Assembly: GCA_029210325.1 (NCBI GenBank)
Contig: JARGPU010000001.1
Span: 1,482,646-1,546,645 of the forward strand
DNA from: Alcanivoracaceae bacterium
GTDB taxonomy: Bacteria > Pseudomonadota > Gammaproteobacteria > Pseudomonadales > Alcanivoracaceae
Direction of reading: 5' to 3'
Length of the DNA stretch: 64,000 bases
Of this stretch, positions 1-9,469 are shown piece after piece (the stretch's first letter is position 1; every line of letters starts with the position of its first letter). Made by a program: the position numbers and the translations under genes. The notes under the pieces were generated by a model. It saw nothing but the letters and a program-made list of their open reading frames with translations, was not told where the DNA came from and ran no database searches.

Positions 1-1257
1 GGCCTGACGATAGTTGCCCCGTTGCGCTTGCTCCATTACGGCCTGCTGAAGATCGTCCGGTAGCGATTCACGACGAATATCCAGGCCAGCGATATGCGTG
101 ATTGGCGACGTGGTTGATCGCCATCGTCTCGGTAATGAGGCAAGCCAGTTACGGTAGTGCCAGAGCGTCCAAAGCAAAAGGGAGATGGCCACTGACCAAA
201 GCACAATGCGCAAAATCTCTGCTAAAGATGGCAGTGATGAGTCGTCCCTGCCAGTTATGCCACCGGCGCCATCAAACAGCCAGCTGAGCAGTCGATATAG
301 CCAGCTGTTCTGTGGGTCTTCTTCTTTTTCCATGGCGGAGTCTTTATTGCGCAGCTGCCACGTCTGCTCAATATGGGTGGGCATAAAATCGTCACCGGCG
401 AGAATTTCAACTGCCTGTTGCTGTGCTTCACCGGCTCGTGGGGCAGCGCTGGCTTGAGCATCGGGGACACTGAATGCCAGCAGCGGCAACATGCACATCA
501 GCAGCGCTGTGAGATTGGCCTGTCCACGTCGCTGGCCAAGGCGGCGTAGTCCTAACTCCAGATCCCAGCCTTCCAGCCAGGTACGTTTGTTGAGATACAG
601 GGCAAAGCCACTGGTGACGTAAAGTGGCTCCAGTACTGACAGGGTTATGTACCAGGTAATCAATCCCAGCGTGGCGTTGTTGTTGCTTTGCAAAAACCAA
701 TCCACATTGCTGAGATAGTACTGGCCGGGTAGTAGCATCATCACCAACACAGTAAAAGAGTAGCTAAGCACCAACTCGATGTGGGCCATCAGGAAGGTCA
801 GCATCATGGCGCGATTTGGTGTGCCGATGGAGAGCACCCGACAACGTTCCCGATAGTCACGGCCGGAAAGTCGCTCAAGTTGGCTAATGGGTACTGAGAA
901 ACTTCTAGTCAGATAAAAGCGTCGCCATAGTAGCCAAGGCAGCAGACCGGGCAGGGCATAGTGATGAAAGTCTTTCAGTAGTGTGCCAATGGAGGCGTCC
1001 TGGTTAAATAGCTGGCGGGCGCAGAACTCTAGCAGTGGTCGTTCCATTAGCGGCTTTAGCCACCAAAATAGCAGCAGAGCCCAGGCATTAGAGCCGCTGT
1101 AGGTTAACCACAGCACAAGCGCTAACAGAGGCAGGCTGAACATCAGCCAGATAAGGGTAAGCGGCTTCCACCAGGCGCGGTACAGATGGGTGCCCATGTC
1201 CATTGCTTGCCACGGTGTTCGTGGCGCAATGCGGGCGTTGATGCTGTCCAGTTTCAT
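1..1257 (-). CDS. DUF4129-type membrane protein (3' end cut by window edge)
   Basis: The reading frame is open from an ATG at 1257 to the left edge, giving 419 codons of a larger protein. Hydrophobic segments are visible near residues 31-60, 155-185, 250-268 and 345-370. The last visible residues (motif QRGNYRQA after LPDDLQQAV) look like the start of a cytoplasmic DUF4129 domain. The start codon overlaps the stop of the SpoIIM-like gene (TGATG), so translation is probably coupled. In pseudomonad-like genomes an RDD, SpoIIM-like, DUF4129 order is usually followed by DUF4350, MoxR ATPase and DUF58 genes; those would lie beyond the edge. The biochemical role is unknown. The family call rests on gene order and the short C-terminal motif. 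Confidence 0.7.
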   Translation of the reverse strand, partial: MKLDSINARIAPRTPWQAMDMGTHLYRAWWKPLTLIWLMFSLPLLALVLWLTYSGSNAWALLLFWWLKPLMERPLLEFCARQLFNQDASIGTLLKDFHHYALPGLLPWLLWRRFYLTRSFSVPISQLERLSGRDYRERCRVLSIGTPNRAMMLTFLMAHIELVLSYSFTVLVMMLLPGQYYLSNVDWFLQSNNNATLGLITWYITLSVLEPLYVTSGFALYLNKRTWLEGWDLELGLRRLGQRRGQANLTALLMCMLPLLAFSVPDAQASAAPRAGEAQQQAVEILAGDDFMPTHIEQTWQLRNKDSAMEKEEDPQNSWLYRLLSWLFDGAGGITGRDDSSLPSLAEILRIVLWSVAISLLLWTLWHYRNWLASLPRRWRSTTSPITHIAGLDIRRESLPDDLQQAVMEQAQRGNYRQA

Positions 1258-2222
1258 CAGCGCCTTCCCGCGGCAAACAGATAGCCGAGAGTCAGTAGCC
1301 AGAGAACCCCGCCAACCGAGTATTTGATCCATGCCTCGAATTGTCGAGGCGACCAGAATGCTTCGATAAATGCTGCCAGCAACAGTAACGCGAAGGCTCC
1401 ATACATCACCGTCATGGCTTGTGATGCGGCCAGACCTAATGCCTCCCTGCGTGACCATGGGCCCGGCGCCAACAACGCCCAACCCAGCCGTAGGCCGGCA
1501 CCGCCGGCCAGAACAATAGCGGTTAACTCGGGAGCGCCGTGGGCAATGACAAAAGTGAAAAACGGCTGCTGGAATCCTGCGTTGGTCAGGTGGGCGGCTA
1601 TGGCACCAAAGAAGCTGCCGTTAAACAGCATGACAAACAAAGCACCAACGCCGAAAAAAAGTCCGCCAGCAAAGGTGCGAAAAGCGATGCCGATATTGTT
1701 GTAGATGTAGTACCCAAACATGGTTACATCGTCACCGGCGCTGCGTTGGTTGCGATGCTCGGCTTCGGGGTGATACATACTTTCCATCTGCTCGGCTGTG
1801 GCCTGGTCGAGCAGGGCATAGACCATATCAGGCTGGTTTCGCACCAGCGCCCAAAGCAGTATCAGGGAGACGCAGAAAGCCACCGCACTGGCCAGCTGCC
1901 AGGGCCACTGAGCGCGCACTGCCTGGGGAAAGCCGGCCAACAGAAATTGCTTGATCGGTGCTGCCAGAGGTAGGCGCGGACGGTAAAGCTGGCGGTAGCC
2001 GCGCAGCACCAGATCATCCAGCCGCTGAATCAGGCTGAGGCTATAGCCGCGCTCTCGGGCCAGTGCCTGATGGTGACAGATTCGCCGATAACTGGCAGGC
2101 AGCTGATTCAGCAAAGGATCGTTGGCAAGGTCGCCACGGCGTAGCTTTTCCAGTGTTGCCAGGTGCTGGTCGAGTTGCCGCCAGTCGGCTTCGAACTGCT
2201 TTTCAAACTGGGCTTGCTTCAT
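1257..2222 (-). CDS. SpoIIM-like (DUF95) integral membrane protein
   Basis: A 321-residue protein with a charged N-terminal cytoplasmic region of about 95 residues. At least five membrane segments follow (around 97-120, 175-215, 225-245, 255-280 and 290-315). The glycine-rich stretch GGLFFGVGALFVMLFNG and the later HGAPELTAIVLAGGAGLRLG are the recognisable features of the stage II sporulation protein M / DUF95 family. That family also occurs in non-sporulating Gram-negatives beside RDD and MoxR genes. The start ATG overlaps the stop of the upstream RDD gene, and its own stop overlaps the next start. The three genes therefore form a tightly coupled operon. The function in proteobacteria is not known; a role in membrane protein or envelope maintenance is only inferred from context. 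Confidence 0.8.
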   Translation of the reverse strand: MKQAQFEKQFEADWRQLDQHLATLEKLRRGDLANDPLLNQLPASYRRICHHQALARERGYSLSLIQRLDDLVLRGYRQLYRPRLPLAAPIKQFLLAGFPQAVRAQWPWQLASAVAFCVSLILLWALVRNQPDMVYALLDQATAEQMESMYHPEAEHRNQRSAGDDVTMFGYYIYNNIGIAFRTFAGGLFFGVGALFVMLFNGSFFGAIAAHLTNAGFQQPFFTFVIAHGAPELTAIVLAGGAGLRLGWALLAPGPWSRREALGLAASQAMTVMYGAFALLLLAAFIEAFWSPRQFEAWIKYSVGGVLWLLTLGYLFAAGRR

Positions 2223-2893
2223 TCCAGCCCTCGCAGGTATCGAGCAGTTGCCAACGCCCTTTGCTCAGCCTGTGCCGAATCCAGCTCCGGCCAACCCAAC
2301 GCACACAGCTCCTGGCGGCGCGCCGCAGACAGGCTGTCCTGTCGCTCCAGCAGGGCCAGTAGTGTCTGCTGGTCGTCCAGAGTCACTTGCCAGTCAGGGG
2401 GGGTGGTCTGGGCGACGGAAATTTGCTGTGGCGGGCGGCTGTTGCCAACGTGTACCACCATGGTGTTCGCCGCCATGTCACCGAACCTCTGAAAGCGGCG
2501 ATTGGAGAGCATGGCGACAAACCCGGTCAGATAGAACATGGGGAAAAAGTCGGCTTGGCGAATCAGGTTGCGTAGCAGGCTGCCGTTCAGGGTCACCGGG
2601 GCGCCATCCGTATGGGTGACGGCAATGCCTAGCATGCGCTTACCCGGCGTTTGGCCGTGGCGCAGCACCTCAAACAGCACCGGATAGAACCATTCCAGCA
2701 GGAATAGAAAAATCAGCATCAGGCCGGCGGCGCTGCCAGTGCGAGTGGACATGACAATCAGCGCAGCGATATACACCGGGGCGCGGATTAGCAGGTCAAT
2801 TAGAAAAGCGCCGCCTCTGGGGAGGATGCCTGCCGGCACCAGCGACAGGGTGGCCCCTTCCGCGGTACGCATACTCTGGCGATCATCAATCAC
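2219..2893 (-). CDS. RDD family membrane protein
   Basis: A protein of about 224 residues. The RDD signature is present near the N-terminus: residues around 25-35 read PRGGAFLIDLLIRAPVYI. Two or three hydrophobic helices follow, with the conserved TPGKRMLGIAVTHTDG segment near residue 82. Some RDD proteins have been linked to ion transport or stress tolerance, but most are uncharacterised. A GTG at 2893 overlaps the DUF2069 gene by 8 bases; an internal ATG at 2872 is the alternative start. The C-terminal 60 residues (glutamine- and leucine-rich) lie outside the RDD domain and are probably cytoplasmic. It is first of three coupled genes with the SpoIIM-like and DUF4129 genes. Confidence 0.8.
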   Translation of the reverse strand: MIDDRQSMRTAEGATLSLVPAGILPRGGAFLIDLLIRAPVYIAALIVMSTRTGSAAGLMLIFLFLLEWFYPVLFEVLRHGQTPGKRMLGIAVTHTDGAPVTLNGSLLRNLIRQADFFPMFYLTGFVAMLSNRRFQRFGDMAANTMVVHVGNSRPPQQISVAQTTPPDWQVTLDDQQTLLALLERQDSLSAARRQELCALGWPELDSAQAEQRALATARYLRGLE

Positions 2894-3244
2894 GCCCAGT
2901 GCCCCGTTGCCGGATCACCATCACGGCGCTCACAAACAACAGGGTGGTCAGGGCTACCCTGATGATGGCCAGTGTCTGCACCGGGGGTGGGTCAAACAAC
3001 TGTACTGAGAAGCCGGCAAAGTAAAATAACAGCAAAATACATAGCCAGGTCAGCAAGCGACCGTCACCTTTGATGGTGGCGGGTAACAGCAACAGCAGGG
3101 GGCCATAGGCAAGCAGGCTGAGAAGAATGCCGGCCCGTAGCATGGTTTCAGCGGAGACAGTGGTTTGCTGTGGCTCCAGCCACCAGAATCCGCCTATGGC
3201 GGCAATAATCAGAGCGATATGGCTAATACGGGCAAGTAGCAGCA

Positions 3245-3245
<1 letters not shown>
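2886..3245 (-). CDS. DUF2069 small membrane protein
   Basis: A 119-residue protein with four predicted hydrophobic helices (about 4-23, 35-55, 63-82, 92-110) and short charged loops. The length and the WLEPQQ/FDPPP loop positions fit the DUF2069 family. The ATG at 3245 overlaps the wrbA stop (TGATG); a TTG one codon upstream is possible but less likely. Association of DUF2069 genes with wrbA is common in pseudomonad-like genomes. No function is known, and no catalytic or metal-binding motif is visible. Confidence 0.75.
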
Positions 3246-4206
<961 letters not shown>

Positions 4207-4265
4207 GGCGGCTCAAACTCAGTGATGGGCCTCCATTGTAGTGTCGATGAGGAGAGTGGCAACCG

Positions 4266-5561
4266 ATGAATCAGCCTGCCAGTACTTGGCATGAAAGACT
4301 GCTACCTACACTGACAGTGGCACGGGATTTTTTCCTGTTTTTGCTCAGGAGTTTTCGCAATGACGGCTGCCGTGAGAGTGCTGCTGCACTGACCTATACG
4401 ACGCTGTTTGCCATCGTGCCGATTATGACGGTGGCTTTTGCCATTCTTACTGCCATTCCCGCATTGCAGGAGCGCACTGGAGAGATTCAGGCGTGGGCTT
4501 TCTCTAATTTCGCCCCGGGCGCGGGTGAAAAGGTTCTTGAGTATGTGAATGAGTTTTCCCGGCAGGCGGGAAACCTGACCGCCATTGGTGTTGTTTTTCT
4601 GGTGGTCACATCGGTGCTCATGCTGAACACCATTGAAAAGAATATGAATCGCATCTGGCGGGTAACTACGCCGCGTAGCGGCCCCACCAGTCTGATTATG
4701 TACTGGGCCGTGCTGACCTTGGGACCATTGAGTCTGGGCGCCGGTTTAGGCATCAGCTCCTATCTCACCTCCATGGCGCTGGTCACCGATACGGTTGAGA
4801 TGCTTGGCGGCATGCGCCTGTGGCTATCCCTTCTTCCTCTACTTTTTATGACCATGGCACTGACATTGCTGTACGTCGTAGTGCCTAACTGTCATGTGCC
4901 GGTGCGTCAGGGATTGATTGGCGGATTCGTTGCCGCTTTGCTGTTTGAGTTGGCCAAGGGTGGGTTTACCCTGTTTATCACGTTGTCACCATCCTATCAG
5001 GTGGTTTACGGGGCCTTTGCTGCGGTGCCGCTATTTTTGCTGTGGATATTTATTTCCTGGAATATCGTTCTCGGCGGTGCTGAGTTGGTCCGCGTGATGG
5101 TGGTATTTGGTGAATACCGCAGCGAATTGCCACGGCTGCAGTCGTTGTTGCGATTACTGGAAATTCTTTGGCGTCGCCAGCAACAGGGCAGGGTGTTGCG
5201 TGTCCAGGAAGTGCGCAGCGTGCTGAAACTGGCGGGCGCCAGTCACTGGGAGGAGTTTCGTAATTTGCTGATGGATTTACGCCTGATGAGGCGTACGGAA
5301 AACGGTGAATTTGTCCTTGGTCGGGATCTTGGCAATCTTTCCCTTATTCAGTTGATGGATATGCTGCCCTGGAGCATGCAGGAGGACCTGCGCGTCAGTG
5401 ATCAGCATGGTCGACCTTGGGAGTCCCTGCTTGCGGCCCGTTGCCAGCAGGCCAGACAAGGACTGGAAAGCTCGCTGGATATAACCGTGCAACAGCTGTT
5501 TCGTGCTGAGCAACAGACAGAGCAAGCAGAGCAGGTGGATAAAGAAAATGAAGCAAGTTGA
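4266..5561 (+). CDS. yihY: YihY/virulence factor BrkB family membrane protein
   Basis: A 431-residue protein. The first 290 residues hold about six membrane helices with the family signature ESAAALTYTTLFAIVPIM (about 38-55). Further signatures are TSVLMLNTIEKNMNRIW and, at the end of the membrane domain, YGAFAAVPLFLLWIFISW. The C-terminal 140 residues are soluble and contain a helix-turn-helix-like segment found in the longer members of the family, once misannotated as RNase BN. The function is unresolved. The RBS GAGGAG is about 12 bases before the ATG. The 3' end overlaps the hydrolase gene by 14 bases, so the two are co-transcribed. Confidence 0.85.
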   Translation: MNQPASTWHERLLPTLTVARDFFLFLLRSFRNDGCRESAAALTYTTLFAIVPIMTVAFAILTAIPALQERTGEIQAWAFSNFAPGAGEKVLEYVNEFSRQAGNLTAIGVVFLVVTSVLMLNTIEKNMNRIWRVTTPRSGPTSLIMYWAVLTLGPLSLGAGLGISSYLTSMALVTDTVEMLGGMRLWLSLLPLLFMTMALTLLYVVVPNCHVPVRQGLIGGFVAALLFELAKGGFTLFITLSPSYQVVYGAFAAVPLFLLWIFISWNIVLGGAELVRVMVVFGEYRSELPRLQSLLRLLEILWRRQQQGRVLRVQEVRSVLKLAGASHWEEFRNLLMDLRLMRRTENGEFVLGRDLGNLSLIQLMDMLPWSMQEDLRVSDQHGRPWESLLAARCQQARQGLESSLDITVQQLFRAEQQTEQAEQVDKENEAS

Positions 5562-6429
5562 GCTAACACATCATGATTTGCGCTTTCCTGCGCTGATGGC
5601 GGGAGAGGGTGAGCCGGTATTGCTGCTGCATGGCTTTCCCGATAGTCACCGTAATTGGCGTCATCAGGTAGAAGCCCTTGCCGAGGCGGGCTATTGCGCC
5701 ATTGCCCCGACGTTGCGTGGCTACGCGCCGGATTGTCAGCCCCGTGATGGCGATTACTCGTTGCGTGCTGCGGTGGAGGATGTTTGCGCCTTTGCCTCCC
5801 AGCTGGGTGGCAGTGTGCATGTGATAGGACATGACTGGGGTGCGGTAGTGGCCTATCTGGCTGCGGCACGTTCACCGGATCTTTTCCGCAGTTGTACCAT
5901 GCTTGCCATACCACCGTTGAAGCGCCTGCCCGCAGCGTTGCTGAAAGTGCCAGAGCAACTTCTTCTCAGTGGTTATATGGAGTTTTTCCAGCTGCCGTTG
6001 GTGCCAGAGTGGGTGCTGCGGCGAGACGGTCTGGCTGGCGTAGAGTGGTTGTGGCGACGCTGGTCGCCCGGCTGGGACTCCACGGGCTATCTGGACGAGG
6101 CGCGCCGCACTCTGGCGCAGCCGGGAGTTATGAGCGCTGCGTTAGGCTGGTATCGGCACCTGCCCAAGGTGTGGACTGAGGCTAGCAGAGAGGCTCGAGG
6201 TTGGTTGGCTTTGCCGGTGAGGGTGCCGACCATGGTGTTAGTGGGCGAGCAGGATGGTTGCATGAGTCCGCGTCTGCTCGACCACACCATCAACCAGAGG
6301 GATTTCCCTGCCGGTCTGCGAGTGGAAAAAATTGCCGGAGCCGGACATTTTTTGCATCTGGAAAAGCCGCAACGTATTAATGATCTGCTGATTGCCCAGT
6401 TACGTCAGTACAGCGGTGATTGGCCGTGA
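5548..6429 (+). CDS. Alpha/beta hydrolase, epoxide hydrolase-like
   Basis: A 293-residue alpha/beta hydrolase. The oxyanion motif is LLHGFPDS (about 27-33). The nucleophile elbow GHDWGAVVAYL has Asp96 in the nucleophile position, as in epoxide hydrolases and haloalkane dehalogenases, rather than Ser. A general acid position lies in VGEQDGCMSP and the catalytic His in GAGHFLHLEKP. A cap domain sits between about residues 125 and 215. The substrate cannot be read from sequence. The ATG at 5548 overlaps the end of yihY; an in-frame upstream start at 5503 would add an atypical basic leader and is rejected. Confidence 0.82.
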   Translation: MKQVELTHHDLRFPALMAGEGEPVLLLHGFPDSHRNWRHQVEALAEAGYCAIAPTLRGYAPDCQPRDGDYSLRAAVEDVCAFASQLGGSVHVIGHDWGAVVAYLAAARSPDLFRSCTMLAIPPLKRLPAALLKVPEQLLLSGYMEFFQLPLVPEWVLRRDGLAGVEWLWRRWSPGWDSTGYLDEARRTLAQPGVMSAALGWYRHLPKVWTEASREARGWLALPVRVPTMVLVGEQDGCMSPRLLDHTINQRDFPAGLRVEKIAGAGHFLHLEKPQRINDLLIAQLRQYSGDWP

Positions 6430-6492
6430 TAGAAAATGCCCAGTTCATGGGTAGCAACTGGTGAACTGCAGTAACGAAAGTGAGGAAATCAG

Positions 6493-7086
6493 GTGACAGA
6501 TATGCAGCAATGCCCGGATGTGGAACAGGGTTTGCCGCAAACTGGCGAGCAGTCTCTGGTGCTTGGTGGCGGCTGTTTCTGGTGTACTGAGGCCGTTTAC
6601 CTGGCCCTCGACGGCGTGTTGTCAGTAACCTCAGGCTATGCCGGTGGCAGCGCTGATACTGCAAATTACGATGCAGTTTGTAGCGGTCTCACAGATCATG
6701 CGGAAGTGATCGATATCCGCTATGACGCCGCTCGAATCAGCTTGGGTCAATTGCTAAAAGTATTCTTTTGCGTCGCCCATGACCCTACGCAGCTTGATCG
6801 TCAGGGTAATGACCGCGGTCGCCAGTATCGCTCGGCAGTTTTCTATAGCAGCGAGGCGCAGGCTAAAGTGGTGCGCGACTATATTGAGCAGCTCAACAGT
6901 AGTGGTCTGTTTGGCGCCGCCATTGTTACTACTCTGGAGCCGTTGGCAGCGTTCTATCCGGCAGAGAGTTACCATCAGAATTATGCTGCGCGAAATCCCA
7001 TGCAGCCATACATTATGTTTGCAGCAACTCCCAAGGTGGCCAAGTTACAGCAGACCTTTCCCGAGAAACTGAAGCCGAGAAACTGA
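6493..7086 (+). CDS. msrA: Peptide methionine sulfoxide reductase MsrA
   Basis: A 197-residue protein that reduces methionine-S-sulfoxide in free or protein-bound form. The catalytic GGGCFWCTEAVY puts the active cysteine at residue 28. TSGYAGGS, the HAEVIDIRYD region and the later YHQNYAARNP are all conserved MsrA blocks. A GTG at 6493 is preceded by GAGGAA at good spacing; the ATG at 6502 is a possible alternative. msrB follows 14 bases after the stop, so both stereoisomer-specific enzymes are co-expressed. No export signal is visible, so both should act in the cytoplasm. Confidence 0.93.
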   Translation: MTDMQQCPDVEQGLPQTGEQSLVLGGGCFWCTEAVYLALDGVLSVTSGYAGGSADTANYDAVCSGLTDHAEVIDIRYDAARISLGQLLKVFFCVAHDPTQLDRQGNDRGRQYRSAVFYSSEAQAKVVRDYIEQLNSSGLFGAAIVTTLEPLAAFYPAESYHQNYAARNPMQPYIMFAATPKVAKLQQTFPEKLKPRN

Positions 7087-7100
7087 CAAGAGAGGCCGCG

Positions 7101-7526
7101 ATGAAAACCCGTTCCGCCAGTGGTTATGACCTGACACCGCCCACCGTTGAAGAACTGGAGAAGCGGGCGGCGACGTTGACCCCCGAGGAACGTCATATCC
7201 TCCTCAATCAGGGTACTGAGCGGCCTTTCTGTGGCGGTTACCTGGACAACAAGGAGGCAGGCTTCTATGCCTGCCGGTTGTGTGACTTACCGTTGTTCCG
7301 TTCGCAGCACAAGTTTGAATCCGGTACCGGCTGGCCAAGCTTTGCTGACTGCTTTGATGCAGACCATGTGCGTAGCGTTGAAGACCACAGTCACGGTATG
7401 ACTCGCACCGAGATTCGCTGCGCCCGTTGTGACGCTCATCTTGGCCATGTGTTTCCCGACGGCCCGGCACCGACCGGGCTGCGCTACTGCCTGAACTCTG
7501 CCTCCCTTCACTTTGTCCCTGAGTAA
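7101..7526 (+). CDS. msrB: Peptide methionine-R-sulfoxide reductase MsrB
   Basis: A 141-residue zinc-containing MsrB. The four zinc cysteines are visible as CRLC (58, 61) and CARC (107, 110). GTGWPSF lies near 75-81, and the catalytic cysteine is Cys130 in RYCLNSASL. It reduces the R epimer of methionine sulfoxide using thioredoxin and so complements the MsrA encoded just upstream. An RBS-like GAGAGG precedes the ATG. The gene converges on the CoA transferase gene with only 19 bases between stop codons and no obvious terminator hairpin there. Confidence 0.94.
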   Translation: MKTRSASGYDLTPPTVEELEKRAATLTPEERHILLNQGTERPFCGGYLDNKEAGFYACRLCDLPLFRSQHKFESGTGWPSFADCFDADHVRSVEDHSHGMTRTEIRCARCDAHLGHVFPDGPAPTGLRYCLNSASLHFVPE

Positions 7527-7545
7527 TTCTTCTACTTGGGTGCGA

Positions 7546-8685
7546 TTACAGCTGGGTAACTGCACCGCTATTGAGCAGCTCTTCAACCTGCTCTGCTGTG
7601 AAACCGCTACGCAACAATGTGGCACTGCTATCCGCGCCTGGTTTGCGCATGGCTTGCGGTGTGCCGCTGGGGGTGCGTGAGAAGCGCGGTGTGGGCGCAT
7701 GCTGGGTCACTCCATCAACCTCGATAAAGCTGCCACGGGCCACATTGTGTGGGTGCTGTGGCGCTTCTTCGAGGCCCAGGACCGGGGCAAAGCAGACATC
7801 GCTGCCTTGCATGATCTGACACCATTGATCTCGGCTTTTGCTGCGGAAAATGCTGGCAATTTTTTCTTTCTGTTGTGGCCAGCGTGCCGGATTCAGCTGT
7901 TCGTCAAAGTCTGCATCCAGACCAGCTTTTTCTTTCAACAGGGCATAGAACTGGGGCTCGATACTGCCGATTGAAACGTACTTGCCGTCAGCCGTTTCAT
8001 AAACGTCATAGAAGTGGGCGCCGGAGTCGAGCATGTGGCTGCCACGCTGGTCATTAAACAGGCCATTGGCGCGCAGGCCATAGAACATGGCCATCAGGGC
8101 AGCGGAGCCCTCATGCATGGCGCAGTCGATCACCTGGCCTTTGCCAGAACGCTGCGCTTCGAGCATGGCGCACACCATGCCAAAGGCCAGCATCATACCG
8201 CCACCGCCAAAGTCGCCCACCAGGTTGAGTGGCAGGGCGGGCTTTTCGCCACGTCGTCCCATGGCGTGCAGGGCGCCGGAAATGGAAATGTAGTTGATAT
8301 CATGGCCGGCTGACTGTGCCAGCGGGCCGTCCTGCCCCCAGCCTGTCATGCGTCCGTACACCAGTTTCGGGTTATGCGCCATGCACTCCTGTGGACCAAC
8401 GCCAAGGCGCTCAGCGACGCCGGGGCGGTATCCTTCAAAGATGGCATCTGCGTTCTCGCACAGTTTCAGTACGGTGCTGACGCCCTGCGGATGTTTCAGG
8501 TTGACGGCGATGCTTTGCCGATTGCGAAAGAGCACATCGTGGCCTCCTTCGGCGGTCGGGTTGCCGCCGGGGCGATCAATCCGAATCACCTCGGCACCCA
8601 TATCGGCCAGCATCATGCCGCAGAATGGCCCTGGGCCAATGCCAGCAAGTTCAATAATTCGAAAACCGGTAAGTGGACCTGACAT
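7546..8685 (-). CDS. CaiB/BaiF CoA transferase family, probable alpha-methylacyl-CoA racemase
   Basis: A 379-residue class III CoA-transferase-fold protein. The N-terminus GFRIIELAGIGPGPFCGM and the block LADMGAEVIRIDRPGGNP are typical of alpha-methylacyl-CoA racemases. The racemase His-Asp pair is present as AGHDINYI, and a second acidic position lies in LVGDFGGGG. Such enzymes epimerise 2-methylacyl-CoA thioesters during branched-chain or sterol side-chain degradation. A strong RBS (GGAGG) precedes the ATG. The upstream neighbours on the same strand are a lipoprotein and a ceramidase, consistent with lipid catabolism. A second paralogue lies at 23110-24291. Confidence 0.85.
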   Translation of the reverse strand: MSGPLTGFRIIELAGIGPGPFCGMMLADMGAEVIRIDRPGGNPTAEGGHDVLFRNRQSIAVNLKHPQGVSTVLKLCENADAIFEGYRPGVAERLGVGPQECMAHNPKLVYGRMTGWGQDGPLAQSAGHDINYISISGALHAMGRRGEKPALPLNLVGDFGGGGMMLAFGMVCAMLEAQRSGKGQVIDCAMHEGSAALMAMFYGLRANGLFNDQRGSHMLDSGAHFYDVYETADGKYVSIGSIEPQFYALLKEKAGLDADFDEQLNPARWPQQKEKIASIFRSKSRDQWCQIMQGSDVCFAPVLGLEEAPQHPHNVARGSFIEVDGVTQHAPTPRFSRTPSGTPQAMRKPGADSSATLLRSGFTAEQVEELLNSGAVTQL

Positions 8686-8768
8686 GACTAGCCTCCGCAG
8701 TAAGTGAAGCGAAGGCTAGCAGCGTTTTTAAGGGGAGCCCATGACCGGAGTTTATCGATGTTGGAAAC

Positions 8769-9380
8769 TCAGGGCAGCAAGCCGGACTTGTTCAGTGTTT
8801 TGTGTAGCCGTTTACACTGACTGCGGGCGATGGCTTCTATCTGGTTGGCTTCGTCGGTGCGCAGCAGCCCATTCCACAGTACCTTGCCTGCCGGGCGCTG
8901 CAATTGAAACTCAATGTCCTGAGGGCCCACTGGCTCGCTTGCCGGCTCTTTGCCTGCCAGGGTGATCTGGAAGCCAGGGCTCCGCTGTGAAGCATCACTG
9001 CTCGGCCGACGCTCATCGGTTACCACATTGCCGGCAGGCATCTGCAAGGGCAAAAGCAATAGTGAAGTGATCTCGCCAATCATCACGCCATCAAAGCCCT
9101 GAGAGAGTGCTTCCTGCATCAGCGCTTCGCTTTCCGGCAATCGCTCGGGCCATAAACTATGGCTGCTGCGCAACCGTAGGCCATTATGCTCGAGCTGGCT
9201 GGCGCAAGCCTGCTCCCACTGTCGGCGCATATCGAGGTCGGCGGCACGGCCGATCAGCAATAGCTTGCTGACAGGTGCATCAATGTTGTCGGTGCTATGC
9301 CGGGTGACCAGCGTTGTGGTGCTGGCGCAGCCGGCAGTAAAAGTCAGCAGTGCAATCAAGGCAATCAGGCGTATAGGCAT
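8769..9380 (-). CDS. Hypothetical lipoprotein
   Basis: A 203-residue protein with a type II signal peptide: positively charged start, hydrophobic stretch and a lipobox-like TAGC ending at Cys18. The mature part has a segment LLLIGRAADLDMRRQWEQAC and GFDGVMIGEI. These resemble small periplasmic lipoproteins that adopt an alpha/beta fold, but I recognise no family with confidence. The ATG at 9380 was chosen because it gives a normal signal peptide; a longer frame to 9416 would put extra hydrophobic residues in front. It lies between ceramidase and CoA racemase genes on the same strand, about 90 and 83 bases away. Confidence 0.7.
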   Translation of the reverse strand: MPIRLIALIALLTFTAGCASTTTLVTRHSTDNIDAPVSKLLLIGRAADLDMRRQWEQACASQLEHNGLRLRSSHSLWPERLPESEALMQEALSQGFDGVMIGEITSLLLLPLQMPAGNVVTDERRPSSDASQRSPGFQITLAGKEPASEPVGPQDIEFQLQRPAGKVLWNGLLRTDEANQIEAIARSQCKRLHKTLNKSGLLP

Positions 9381-9469
9381 GGCGGCTCCGTATAAAACCG
9401 AAAAGAGCGGAATCACAGATATATCGCAGCCAGTGTAACAGCCGGTGCCCGGAAAACCTTGATCGAGAT

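Noticed and set aside
5402..5914. Minus-strand open frame over the yihY/hydrolase junction
   Set aside because: Overlaps two well-supported genes and gives a His/Pro/Arg-rich product typical of antisense frames.
8688..8719. Inverted repeat CTAGCCT/AGGCTAG followed by T5 near the CoA racemase start
   Set aside because: The left arm is the ribosome-binding region of the racemase gene; the T-tract is on the strand opposite to both neighbouring genes, so a terminator role is unlikely.
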